From Planctomycetota bacterium (GTDB lineage: Bacteria > Planctomycetota > UBA1135), in assembly GCA_002705055.1 (NCBI GenBank), contig PAHY01000029.1, positions 1 through 57,315 on the forward strand: DNA of 57,315 nt. Direction: 5' to 3'. Below the pieces are notes generated by a model. The model saw only the letters and a list, made by a program, of their open reading frames with translations. It was not told where the DNA came from and ran no database searches. This document shows, piece after piece, positions 25,459 through 34,334 of this stretch (the stretch's first letter is position 1; every line of letters starts with the position of its first letter). The translations under genes and the position numbers were made by a program.

Positions 25459-26793
25459 CTATTCGGGCGGACCCTGCCGGTTTCCACTTCCCCTCGACGC
25501 ACCATCTGGACGCGGCAGGACTTCCCCCGTCGCGCCGGAGAGGAAGGCCCAGGCGAGGGCGTCCGGCGAGTAGGGGTGGACGACAAGCAGGAGGTCCGGA
25601 ATCTCATCCTGATTGATGTCCGGGAGGGGATACTCCCAGATCTGATCCCACCCCAAGAACATCGAGCTGTCAGGCAAGAAAAGCCCCTCGACCTTGCTCT
25701 CACGGACCAGTCCACGATCCGCGAAGCTCATTTCCAAGTGCAGGGTGTCCCAGGTCGAGCGCCAGGCACAAAGGTAGACAAGCTCCCCGTCGAGCCGCGT
25801 GGTGGTCGCGATGCTGAGCCCCGAGTCTTCCGCACCCTCTCCCTGACGCTGGAAGACGCGTGCGCCTTGGGTCGACTCGACCCATTCTCCCCCCACCCTC
25901 TCGGCCAAAGCCAGCTCCACGAACTTGTGGCGGAGATCCGCGTCTCGAATCTGACCGAGCCAGACGACGCCTTGCTTATCGACGCGCACCCAAGGCGGGG
26001 ACACCCCGTAGCCCGGAAGCGCTGGGACGAAGACCTCCAACTTCTCGCCGGTCGCCCACGACTCGAGGACGACCTCCTCGTTCTCGATCAACTCCCCTGG
26101 GATACGGAGCCAACAACCCATCTCGAGGAGTGATCGGTCCCAGATGATGTCCGCCCCCCATGAGGGGATCTCCACCTTGTCCTGAACAAGCTGTCCGCTG
26201 CGCCGGATCGAAATCGAGCCACCGTACCTTTCTTGGTCGGGCACCAGGACCAACCGGCAGGGATCTCCCCCGAGCTGAAACTCCTCTTCGATCGGACGCG
26301 CCACCCCCGTCGAGGCATCCCTCGCCATGATCGGAAATGAAGCCATGACGAGGGTGGGGATTTCAGTGTCAGGGACCATCCGAGCCGCATGCAGGTCCAC
26401 GGGATGACGCTGTGGAAACGAGAAACGGAACGCAGGCGGCGTCGTGCGCGACTCGACCGAACCTGGCCCCGCGGGATCAAACCGGGTCATCCGATCCGTG
26501 GGCGGGACCAGAACCAGCTCGCGCTTGAGAAGAGAAGCAAGCCAATCGGTACGTGACGGTGGCTGATAGCCAGCAATCAGGCTCGGGATGCCGTCGCCGT
26601 CGAGGTCCTGCCCCAGGAGACAGTAGATCCCTTCCTCGAGAATGGAAACAGGCGGCACGGTCGCGCTTCCCGCCCACAAGGTGGGGTGATGAATGAAGCG
26701 GATATCCGGGTCCTCCGGCAGCGTCCTGATCCACACGGCGAAGATCAGAAATAGCAGGCCGCAGCCCCCCAGCACCCGCGCGCGGCGGCTCAC
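25459..26793 (-). CDS. Membrane-anchored FG-GAP-like protein, paralog B
   Basis: This 444-residue protein starts at GTG 26793, which overlaps the upstream stop (GTGA), and gives MSRRARVLGGCGLLFLIFAV as the anchor. The first calcium-loop-like motif is GQDLDGDGIPSLIAG and the last is LPDINQDEIPDLLLVV. The family tail SGATGEVLPR is followed by about 16 extra residues. Base composition is lower in GC than in the flanking genes. No enzymatic motif is seen. Extracytoplasmic location is inferred from the anchor. Confidence 0.78.
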   Translation of the reverse strand: MSRRARVLGGCGLLFLIFAVWIRTLPEDPDIRFIHHPTLWAGSATVPPVSILEEGIYCLLGQDLDGDGIPSLIAGYQPPSRTDWLASLLKRELVLVPPTDRMTRFDPAGPGSVESRTTPPAFRFSFPQRHPVDLHAARMVPDTEIPTLVMASFPIMARDASTGVARPIEEEFQLGGDPCRLVLVPDQERYGGSISIRRSGQLVQDKVEIPSWGADIIWDRSLLEMGCWLRIPGELIENEEVVLESWATGEKLEVFVPALPGYGVSPPWVRVDKQGVVWLGQIRDADLRHKFVELALAERVGGEWVESTQGARVFQRQGEGAEDSGLSIATTTRLDGELVYLCAWRSTWDTLHLEMSFADRGLVRESKVEGLFLPDSSMFLGWDQIWEYPLPDINQDEIPDLLLVVHPYSPDALAWAFLSGATGEVLPRPDGASRGSGNRQGPPE

Positions 26794-28010
26794 TCCACTC
26801 CCTCCGGCCGAGGCAGGATCGCGCCGGTTGCGCCGGACACGACGAGCCAACTCATGGCATTCCGCCCTCGCATGACGACGAAATAGTCGGGCACCTCATC
26901 ACTGTCTTGGTCGGAAAGGGTCCAGAATCGCTCGATGACACCCACGTTCACCGGGTACTCAGCAAGTGGTACTCCGGCTCTCGCAGGGTGATCCCAACTC
27001 GGACGAAGGCTCTCGATCGTCACCTCACTTCCTACGCGAAGCCGAAACCCGATCAGTTCTCCATTCACCCGGCGCAAGATCGGAGACTGCCTCGGCACTC
27101 CCATTGCGGCTTTTGACTTCGTCCCAGCCACGGGGTCCAACTGGTAGCTGCCATCTTCGTCGACGAGGACACGCACAAGTTCGCATGTACCTGCATCTTC
27201 GTCTGTGTCATCGCCGTAGAGGACTGGCAGACCGTCTTCCTCCTCAAGGAAGAACTCTCCTGCCAAGTCACGGTAGGCAAGACTGAGACGCTGGGGAAGA
27301 TTGTGTTCGATCAGCTTGCAAGCCGGATGAAATTGCACCAGGCGGAACATATCCCCCGGATTCCAGTAGCCGATCCACCCCCGTTCCATCCAGCCCGGCC
27401 CTTGCAACCTGAAACCCCAGACCCCAGACGGCCTGCCCTCCTCCCGGTCGGCAGCAAGACGGTCTGCAAAGAGGATCTCGTCAGACTCGCCATCGCGCAC
27501 GATCAGCTCATGGGATCTCCCGCCGGGAAAGGACAAACGATATCGACGCCCGCCTACGTCCACCCTCGTCCCACCATCAAGTGGCGCAGCCCGAGCTTGC
27601 TCCTCGCTGAAACAGGTCTCCGGGCTTCGACAGGTTCCTACCCCTTGCCGATCCACCCCTTCAAGCAGGCAACCATCCGAAACCCAGGTCTGGCGGTCGC
27701 CCCCATTCTCGATTCTCATGAGCTCCCTTCCCGTGCGCCCCGAGTAGACCAGGGTCTGTGACTGAGCCCCCGTCACTGACACGACGAGATCCGGAATGCC
27801 GTCGTGATCCTGATCATGGACGACATGCATGGCGGTCCAAACCTCGATGGTGCTTGAGTTCGTCCCTCCTGCTATCCAGAGCCGGTCGTGCCACGCGGGA
27901 GAGCCGTCGAATTGGAGGAGCTCCGGTGGTCGCCGCAGCGCCTCACGCGCGGCGAGCCCAATCAGTGCGAGGACCGCGAGGAGGGCGGCGGCGATCAGGG
28001 CACGTCGCAT
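26790..28010 (-). CDS. Membrane-anchored FG-GAP-like protein, paralog C
   Basis: This 406-residue protein starts at ATG 28010 in a TGATG junction with the upstream stop, giving MRRALIAAALLAVLALIGLA. It has calcium-loop-like motifs VHDQDHDGIPDLVV near the N-terminus and LSDQDSDEVPDYFVV near the C-terminus, then the tail SGATGAILPRPEG. Several cysteines (DGCLLEG, GTCRSPETC, GTCELVR) could form disulfides. Coding GC is visibly lower than in neighbours. Function is unknown. Confidence 0.78.
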   Translation of the reverse strand: MRRALIAAALLAVLALIGLAAREALRRPPELLQFDGSPAWHDRLWIAGGTNSSTIEVWTAMHVVHDQDHDGIPDLVVSVTGAQSQTLVYSGRTGRELMRIENGGDRQTWVSDGCLLEGVDRQGVGTCRSPETCFSEEQARAAPLDGGTRVDVGGRRYRLSFPGGRSHELIVRDGESDEILFADRLAADREEGRPSGVWGFRLQGPGWMERGWIGYWNPGDMFRLVQFHPACKLIEHNLPQRLSLAYRDLAGEFFLEEEDGLPVLYGDDTDEDAGTCELVRVLVDEDGSYQLDPVAGTKSKAAMGVPRQSPILRRVNGELIGFRLRVGSEVTIESLRPSWDHPARAGVPLAEYPVNVGVIERFWTLSDQDSDEVPDYFVVMRGRNAMSWLVVSGATGAILPRPEGVE

Positions 28011-29275
28011 CACTTGCGCAGCACCTCCCCCGTCGCGCCCGAGACGTACCACCAGGCGAGGTCGTAGCGGTTGCGAGCGAGGTCCACGAGCATAAGGATG
28101 TCCTCGACCCCGTCGCCGTCGAGATCGTCGGTCGCGTGGGCGGTGACATCGAACAGGCCGGGGTCGTCGCCGGAGTTGACCTGGACCAGATCGTCGATCA
28201 CCGTCTGACGCACCGCGCGGTGGGGCCCGGTGACTTCGAAGACGAGCCGGCCCGCCTGCGTGCGGTCGAAATAGACGCGCACGAAATGAACCCGATCAGC
28301 GCACTCCACCCAGTCGTATCCGTAACCGCCCCAGCCAAGGGAGCGCAGATCCACCGCGGGGAACTCCGCCACGGTCTCGACTCGCGGCGCATCGCCCAGC
28401 ACATGCTCATAGGCAATGTGCTCGAGGTCGACGACCTGGCGGTAGCCACCGATCCGCACCTGGCCTTCCTGGTCGACGCGCGACCAGACGGACAGCGATT
28501 CGGCTTCAGAACCAGGGAGCGTCGGCAGCTCGAAGCGCCGCCGCGTTTCGTCTTCCCAACGGATCAGAGTGACGTGACGGAAAAAGCGAAAGCGCGGAAC
28601 CCCGTGTGGAATGTGCAGGACGAAACCTGCCTCGAGCAAACTGCGATTCCAGAGATAGGCCTCATCATGCAGGTCCACATCGACCGAGTACACGATGCTT
28701 CCCTCGTGCTCGATGCTCAGTCGACGAAACTGGCCGCGTCGTGAGGCATCGCGGCTGCGCACCGGCGACTCGCGCGCCACGTAGGCGACCCCGCCGCGCT
28801 CGAAGCGCATCTCAAGTGGAGGTTCAGCGGACCCCCCATCGCACTCGAGGCATTCCCCGTGCATGCCACCCACACCGGTGTGAAACGGAAGCTCCGTGCC
28901 CGCGGTGCTTCGTTCGAAGTGAAAGCTCTCCTCGGGCGGCGCCACCCAGCGCGCCTCCAGGCGTCCGGTGCGTGAGTCGATCCGCACCATCTCGTCCCGA
29001 TAGTCGGACTCGAGCCGACGCATCGCCAGCAGCGATGCCCACCAATCCATGCCGGGATCGACGAGCACGTTGACATAGATGCTGGCGTACGCGCTGTCCT
29101 GACGCGGCGCGGCGAAGCTGGTCATCAGTTCGCCGCCCAGCGACTCGGCACAGCCTGCACGAAACACCGGATGCATCCTCGTCGCGAGCGGCCCTTGTGT
29201 GATTACCCCCACCGCGACGATCGCCAGCACGACGCCCAGCGCCAGCGAAAGCGACCAGCGGGTGCGGCGACTCAC
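28010..29275 (-). CDS. Membrane-anchored FG-GAP-like protein, paralog D
   Basis: This 421-residue protein starts at a GTG that overlaps the DUF523 stop (GTGA, 29275-29272). The anchor is SLSLALGVVLAIVAVGVI. The N-terminal calcium loop is degenerate here, but the C-terminal one is intact (DDLDGDGVEDILML) and the tail SGATGEVLRK matches the family. A CLEC motif lies at about residues 145-150. Sequence shared with the other four paralogs includes the segment DWWASLLAMRR, matching DWLASLLKRE in paralog B. Confidence 0.76.
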   Translation of the reverse strand: MSRRTRWSLSLALGVVLAIVAVGVITQGPLATRMHPVFRAGCAESLGGELMTSFAAPRQDSAYASIYVNVLVDPGMDWWASLLAMRRLESDYRDEMVRIDSRTGRLEARWVAPPEESFHFERSTAGTELPFHTGVGGMHGECLECDGGSAEPPLEMRFERGGVAYVARESPVRSRDASRRGQFRRLSIEHEGSIVYSVDVDLHDEAYLWNRSLLEAGFVLHIPHGVPRFRFFRHVTLIRWEDETRRRFELPTLPGSEAESLSVWSRVDQEGQVRIGGYRQVVDLEHIAYEHVLGDAPRVETVAEFPAVDLRSLGWGGYGYDWVECADRVHFVRVYFDRTQAGRLVFEVTGPHRAVRQTVIDDLVQVNSGDDPGLFDVTAHATDDLDGDGVEDILMLVDLARNRYDLAWWYVSGATGEVLRK

Positions 29276-29940
29276 CGCTCGGCCGTGCGGCGGGCGGAGG
29301 GCCCGAAGTTCTCGACGTACCAGGGGTGCTGGAAGTGGTCGCGTTCGGGCTCGGGGGATTGCCAGTCGGGCTCGAACAGGCGATGCAGCCGCGCCAGCGT
29401 GGCGTGATCGCGCTGGCTGAGGACCGGCAGGCCGTCACGGATCAAGCGGGCGGCGCACACCCCCGCGCCTGGCACGCGGCGGCCCTCCGCGCGCGGGCCG
29501 TCGGAGATGATGGTGCTGCCGCAGGCGGCGCTGACGTCCAGCATCAGACACAGCTCGACCTGGTGCTCGCGCGCGAATCGAGCCATCTCCTCGGCGGCCT
29601 CGAGCATGTCCGCGGTCCAGTCCTCGCCGCGGTCGTTGTAGACCCGCGCCCGGCCGTCGAGCACGTCGAAGCCGTCGCCGCCGTGGATGTCGCAGAGGTC
29701 GCGCGGGGTGCCGAAGGCGAAGTCCTCCGGGCAAAAGCCGAAGGTGCGCACCTCGGGGCGCTCGATCAGCGCGCGCGCCGCGGGATAGCCGCCGTAATCC
29801 GAGCCGTCGTAGCCGACTGCCAGCCCCGTGAGACAGGCCGAACTCAACATCCGCAGCGGCTGATCGCGGGAGCGCTGCGCCCAGCGGGCAAAGTGCTCAT
29901 CAGTCGGCAGGTGCGTCGGTCGCAGCTCGCTGTCGGCCAT
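29272..29940 (-). CDS. DUF523 family protein
   Basis: This 222-residue protein shows DUF523/YbbK-type features: SSACLTGLAVGYDGSDYGG near the N-terminus, FCPEDFAFGTPRD, DVLDGRARVYNDRGED and the cysteine-containing VSAACGSTIISDG. The conserved cysteines suggest a metal- or thiol-dependent role, but no activity is established. It is inserted between two FG-GAP-like paralogs in the operon and overlaps the following gene by 4 bases. No link to the efflux genes is obvious. Confidence 0.85.
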   Translation of the reverse strand: MADSELRPTHLPTDEHFARWAQRSRDQPLRMLSSACLTGLAVGYDGSDYGGYPAARALIERPEVRTFGFCPEDFAFGTPRDLCDIHGGDGFDVLDGRARVYNDRGEDWTADMLEAAEEMARFAREHQVELCLMLDVSAACGSTIISDGPRAEGRRVPGAGVCAARLIRDGLPVLSQRDHATLARLHRLFEPDWQSPEPERDHFQHPWYVENFGPSARRTAER

Positions 29941-29958
29941 GCCCTAGCCTAGCCGAGC

Positions 29959-31239
29959 TCAGCGCGCAACGGGGGCGCCGCTGCGCCCGGAAACGCAGAT
30001 GCCAACCAGGTAGTGGGTCTGCCCGCAATCCACCTCCGCGGCAAGGAAGTAGTCCGCCACCTGATCGCCGTCCTGGTCGGGGATCGCAATCGCCGGGCGC
30101 AGGACGCGGATCTCCTCTGACCGGGCTGGCCTCCCGCTCGCCTGCACGGCCGGGGCGATCTTCAGCGGCAGGAAGTACTCCTCGCCGGCTTCGTCTGGAG
30201 AGGTGACACGCATCACCAGCGGATGGCCCGGGAGGTCGGCTTCAAGAAACTGCACGACCGCCCAGCCTGACTCGAGACGCAAGTACAAGTGGTCGCTGCC
30301 CCCCAGTTTGTCGACGCTGATCGCATCGAGGTTGACGCTGCCCAGCAGCTCAGCCCTCGCGCTCTTCGCACCGCGCACCCGCAGCTCCGCGAGCCGCACC
30401 GCGGGTGGACTCTGCCGCAGCTCGGCATACAGAAACGAAACGCCCTCTTCCGCCGCGTCGAGCTCACCAACGATCTCCAAGCCATCTCCGTCCGTCGAAC
30501 TCAGCTCCGGATCGACCTCGACCTTGATGTACTGCGGTTGTGGGTCCAGATCAAGTGGCTCGCTTCGCACCTCTGCATCTGCGCTGAGAAGGTACGGAAA
30601 GTAAAGAGCGCGCTCGGACGCAAGATCAACGTAGGAGAAGGACTCTCCGCGGGTGTCATAGATGAGCTCGTCATCTTTCAGGACCTGGTAATCCCACTGA
30701 ACGACCGAGTCTTCCAAGTTCACGACGGTGTAGCGCGCCCCATCGCGGAGCTCGGTGACTCGCTCCTGCTCTGGATGCGGCACGAAGCCTGGAGCATGAT
30801 GACTCCCCCCTGGACCCATGGCGTCAATGAAAACCGTGGCGAATGGTCGAGGGCCATGCCCCCGAATCCAAACCGATCGCGAATCGTCGCTGCGCCAGCT
30901 ACTGAGCTTCCGCCCGTCGCGCATCGCGAAAAGATTGACATCGAGCTCCGTCTCGCGGCGACTGAGCCTGCCTTCTTCAACCAATGCGTCCCACTCGATC
31001 CCGAGCTTGTACCGGTCGCCGATCAGCAGGTCGGGGATGCCGTCGCCGTCTTGGTCTGGCGCGATCCCCCAGCGGGGGTTGCCATCCCACCAGCGCACGA
31101 TCGTCGTGAGCAGCGCCGGGTCGGTGCGGGCCGTGGGCGTGTAGTAATGGCGGTCGAGCCGCGGAAGCAGGATGAGGGCGGCGCTCAGGCCCAAACCGCA
31201 GAGCAGCCAGAACCAGTGCTTCCTCAGCCAGAGCTTCAC
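29959..31239 (-). CDS. Membrane-anchored FG-GAP-like protein, paralog E
   Basis: This 426-residue protein starts at GTG 31239, inside the stop of the RND permease gene (GTGA), giving KLWLRKHWFWLLCGLGLSAA as the anchor. The calcium-loop-like motifs are APDQDGDGIPDLLIG and IPDQDGDQVADYFLA, close to the consensus. The tail SGRSGAPVAR is a divergent form of SGATGEVLPR. It is the first of the five paralogs and directly coupled to the efflux genes. Function is unknown. Confidence 0.78.
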   Translation of the reverse strand: MKLWLRKHWFWLLCGLGLSAALILLPRLDRHYYTPTARTDPALLTTIVRWWDGNPRWGIAPDQDGDGIPDLLIGDRYKLGIEWDALVEEGRLSRRETELDVNLFAMRDGRKLSSWRSDDSRSVWIRGHGPRPFATVFIDAMGPGGSHHAPGFVPHPEQERVTELRDGARYTVVNLEDSVVQWDYQVLKDDELIYDTRGESFSYVDLASERALYFPYLLSADAEVRSEPLDLDPQPQYIKVEVDPELSSTDGDGLEIVGELDAAEEGVSFLYAELRQSPPAVRLAELRVRGAKSARAELLGSVNLDAISVDKLGGSDHLYLRLESGWAVVQFLEADLPGHPLVMRVTSPDEAGEEYFLPLKIAPAVQASGRPARSEEIRVLRPAIAIPDQDGDQVADYFLAAEVDCGQTHYLVGICVSGRSGAPVAR

Positions 31240-34200
31240 GAGCTGACGGTGGTCGCTTTGCGCCGAGAGAACAGCTCCTGCAGATCCCAGATGGTGCTGA
31301 GTAGCGCCGGAACGAGGAACAGGGTGAAGACCGTCGACACCAGCAGGCCGCCCACCACGACCGCGGCCAGCCCCTGGTAGAGCTCCGAGCCGGAGCCCGT
31401 GCCCAGCGCCAGCGGCAGCATGCCGCACACCGAGGTCGTGACCGACATCAGGATCGGGCGCACCCGGGTGCGCGCCGCTTCGGCGAGGGCCCGGCGGCGC
31501 TCCATGCCCCGCTCAGCCAGCTGGTTGCCCTGGTGAATGATCAGGATCGCGTTGTTGACCACGATGCCAGCCAGGATCACGAAGCCGAGCATCGACAGGA
31601 GGTCGTAGGCGGCGTTCGGGCTGTTCGCCGTGGCCAGCGTGATGCCGAACAGGCCGCCTGAGAGCGCCAGCGGCACCGTCACCAGAATCACGAAGGGCGA
31701 GAGCCAGCTGCGGAACAGCGCGACCAGCAGCAGATAAGTGATCAGAATCGCCAGCCAGAAGGAACCGATCAGCTGATCGAAGGTACGGCTGAACTTGTCC
31801 GCCGAGCCACCCAGATCCACGCGGTAATCCGAGGGCAGGTCCGCCAGCAGCGGCGTGATGACCTCGCTCTTGACCGAGCTGAGGACCTCTTCCAGAACGG
31901 TCTCCGGCTTCAGGTTGACCGTCAGAGTGATCGCGCGCTGGCGCTCGAGGCGCTGCACCGACTGCGGCCCGGAGGTGCGCTCAACGCGGGCCAGCGCGCC
32001 CAGGGTGGTGCGTTCGCCGGCCGGGGTGATCAGCGGCAGCGCGGCGAGCTGTGCGTCGCTGCGGACGCGCTCCGGCGGGACCACCGCGAGCAGGTCGTAG
32101 TCGCGGCCGCCGTCGGACCACTTGCCCACGCGCGACCCGGCGATCGCTGTCTCGACCACCTGGCCCACCTGCTGCACCGACATGCCGGCCTCGGCCGCGA
32201 GGTGCGGATCGACGTGCACCTGCAGCTCCGGGCGCCCTTCGATGTAGTCCGAGGAGACGCCGTTCGGCTGCACGCCCGGCCAGGCACCCAGCTGCTGCTG
32301 CAGCGCTGCGGCGGTCGTCGCCAGCTGCTGCAGATCGGGGCCGGTAATCTCGACCGTGAACTGCTTGCCCGAATCGCGGAACAGGCTCGACGGGATCGGG
32401 ATCATGAACCGGAAGCCCGGCACGCCGAAGGTGATCGGCGTGAACTTGTTCTGGAAGGCCTGCAGGCCGGGGCCGTCGGCGTAGTCGTCCTTCAGCACCA
32501 CGCCGCCGCCGTTGAAGGCGCCCGCGAGCACCAGGAAGTAGCGGTCGATCTCGGGCTGGTCGAGCAGCCACTGCTCGAGCGGCATCATGACCTCTTCCAG
32601 CGCCTCGGTGCGCATGCCCGGAATGGGCTGCCCCAGGTAGAGCGTGAGGTTGCGGTTGCCGGAAGGCAGATACCCCGCCGGCGGCACCACCCGCAGCGAG
32701 GCCAGACTGCCGGCGATCACGAGCACGATCAGCCCCAGCTTGGCCAGGGCGCTGGCGCCGCCGCGCCCCACCAGACGGTCGGCCACGCCGCCGTACCAGC
32801 GCAGGAAGAAGCCCGGCTTGCGCGGCTCGCGGGCCTTCTCGCCCATGCGCGATCCGCCGCGGAAGAAGATCGCGGCCAGCGTGGGCACGACCGTCAGCGC
32901 GACGATCAGCGAGAGCGCGACGGCGGCCGAGATCGCGATCGCCAGGTCGGCGAAGAGCTGGCCGGCTTCTTCCGTGATGCCGACGATCGGCAGGAAGACC
33001 GCCACCGTCGTGAGCGTCGCGGCCAGGACGCCGCCCCAGACCTCGCGGCCGCCTTCGATGGCGGCCTCGTGCGATTCTTCGCCCTTCTCGAAATGGCGGA
33101 AGATGTTCTCCAGCACGACGATCGCGTTGTCGACCACCATGCCCGCGGCGAAGGCGAGCCCCGCCAGACTGATCACGTTCAGCGAACGCCCCAGCGCCTG
33201 CATGACCAGGAACACCGTGATCAGCGAGATCGGAATCGCGAGCCCCACCACCAGCACGCTGCGCACCGATCCGAGGAACAGCAGCAACACAATGACCGCC
33301 AGCAGAGCACCCAGCATCAGGTTCTGCTGCACGAAATCGATCGCGCGATTGAGGTACTCGGTGTCGCGGTGGACCGGCTTGAGGTACAGGTCGAGGGCAC
33401 GCTCGCGGAAGCTCTGATTGAGCTGCTCAATGACCGCATCGACGCCCTCGATCATCTCGACGACGTTGGCGCCGGTCTCGCGCAGCACGCCGATGGCGAC
33501 CGTCGGCGCGCCTTCGGTGCGCACGATCGTGGCGCCCTCGCGGTAGGTGTCGACGATCTCGGCGACGTCGCCGATCCGCACCGAGCCGTCGCCGTCGCGG
33601 CGCAGCACGATCCCGGCGATCTTGTCGAGCGAAGGATCGCGTCCCTCGGTCCGCACCGTCAGCTGCAGCGACGGCGTCTCCACCGTGCCGCCGCGCAGGT
33701 CGAGGTAGCCCCGGCGCAGCGCCGAGGTGAGCTCGGCGAAGCTGACGCCGCGCGCCGCCAGCCGGTCCGGGTCGACCTGCACCTGCACCTCGCGCTCGCT
33801 GCCCCCGACGATCAGCAGCTCGCCGACGCCATCGACGCGCTCCAGCTGCGGCTTGATGTCCTCTTCGACGAACTGGCGAATCCGCTGCGAGCCGTAGTGC
33901 GAGCGCACCACCAGCCACATCGCGAATTCGCGGTCCATCGGGTTGGACAACGAGACCACCGGCTCCTCGGCCTCCTCGGGCAGCGGCGGCATCTGCGACA
34001 GCTTGTTGATCACATCGATCAGCGCCGTGTCCTTATTGATGCCCCAGTCGTACTCGAGGGTCACCGTGCTGACGCCCTCGCTCGAGGAGCTGGTCAGCTT
34101 GCGCAGGCCTTCGGCGCCCTGCACCAGCTCTTCGATCTCGCGGGTGATCTGCTCCTCGACCTCGAGCGGGCCGGCCCCGCGGTAGGCCGTCGTGATGTTG

Positions 34201-34334
34201 ATGATCGGCGAGTCAACCGTGGGCTTCAGCTGAACCGGGATTTGCTGGTAAGCCAGCACGCTGAACAGCAGCGCGAGAATGACCGCCACTGCGACGGTGT
34301 ACGGGCGCTCGACGGCGAAGCGGACCGGGTTCAT
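31236..34334 (-). CDS. RND efflux permease, HAE1 family
   Basis: This 1032-residue inner-membrane pump has 12 predicted membrane segments in two repeats. Features include MNPVRFAVERPYTVAVAV at the N-terminus, the porter domains (QITREIEELVQGAEGLRKL), and GMVVDNAIVVLENIFRHF around membrane segment 4, whose Asp takes part in proton relay. The C-terminal half has LLSMLGFVILAGIVVNNAIL. It exports hydrophobic compounds using the proton gradient together with the adaptor encoded upstream. No outer-membrane channel gene is present. Its ATG overlaps the adaptor stop (ATGA). Confidence 0.94.
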   Translation of the reverse strand: MNPVRFAVERPYTVAVAVILALLFSVLAYQQIPVQLKPTVDSPIINITTAYRGAGPLEVEEQITREIEELVQGAEGLRKLTSSSSEGVSTVTLEYDWGINKDTALIDVINKLSQMPPLPEEAEEPVVSLSNPMDREFAMWLVVRSHYGSQRIRQFVEEDIKPQLERVDGVGELLIVGGSEREVQVQVDPDRLAARGVSFAELTSALRRGYLDLRGGTVETPSLQLTVRTEGRDPSLDKIAGIVLRRDGDGSVRIGDVAEIVDTYREGATIVRTEGAPTVAIGVLRETGANVVEMIEGVDAVIEQLNQSFRERALDLYLKPVHRDTEYLNRAIDFVQQNLMLGALLAVIVLLLFLGSVRSVLVVGLAIPISLITVFLVMQALGRSLNVISLAGLAFAAGMVVDNAIVVLENIFRHFEKGEESHEAAIEGGREVWGGVLAATLTTVAVFLPIVGITEEAGQLFADLAIAISAAVALSLIVALTVVPTLAAIFFRGGSRMGEKAREPRKPGFFLRWYGGVADRLVGRGGASALAKLGLIVLVIAGSLASLRVVPPAGYLPSGNRNLTLYLGQPIPGMRTEALEEVMMPLEQWLLDQPEIDRYFLVLAGAFNGGGVVLKDDYADGPGLQAFQNKFTPITFGVPGFRFMIPIPSSLFRDSGKQFTVEITGPDLQQLATTAAALQQQLGAWPGVQPNGVSSDYIEGRPELQVHVDPHLAAEAGMSVQQVGQVVETAIAGSRVGKWSDGGRDYDLLAVVPPERVRSDAQLAALPLITPAGERTTLGALARVERTSGPQSVQRLERQRAITLTVNLKPETVLEEVLSSVKSEVITPLLADLPSDYRVDLGGSADKFSRTFDQLIGSFWLAILITYLLLVALFRSWLSPFVILVTVPLALSGGLFGITLATANSPNAAYDLLSMLGFVILAGIVVNNAILIIHQGNQLAERGMERRRALAEAARTRVRPILMSVTTSVCGMLPLALGTGSGSELYQGLAAVVVGGLLVSTVFTLFLVPALLSTIWDLQELFSRRKATTVSS

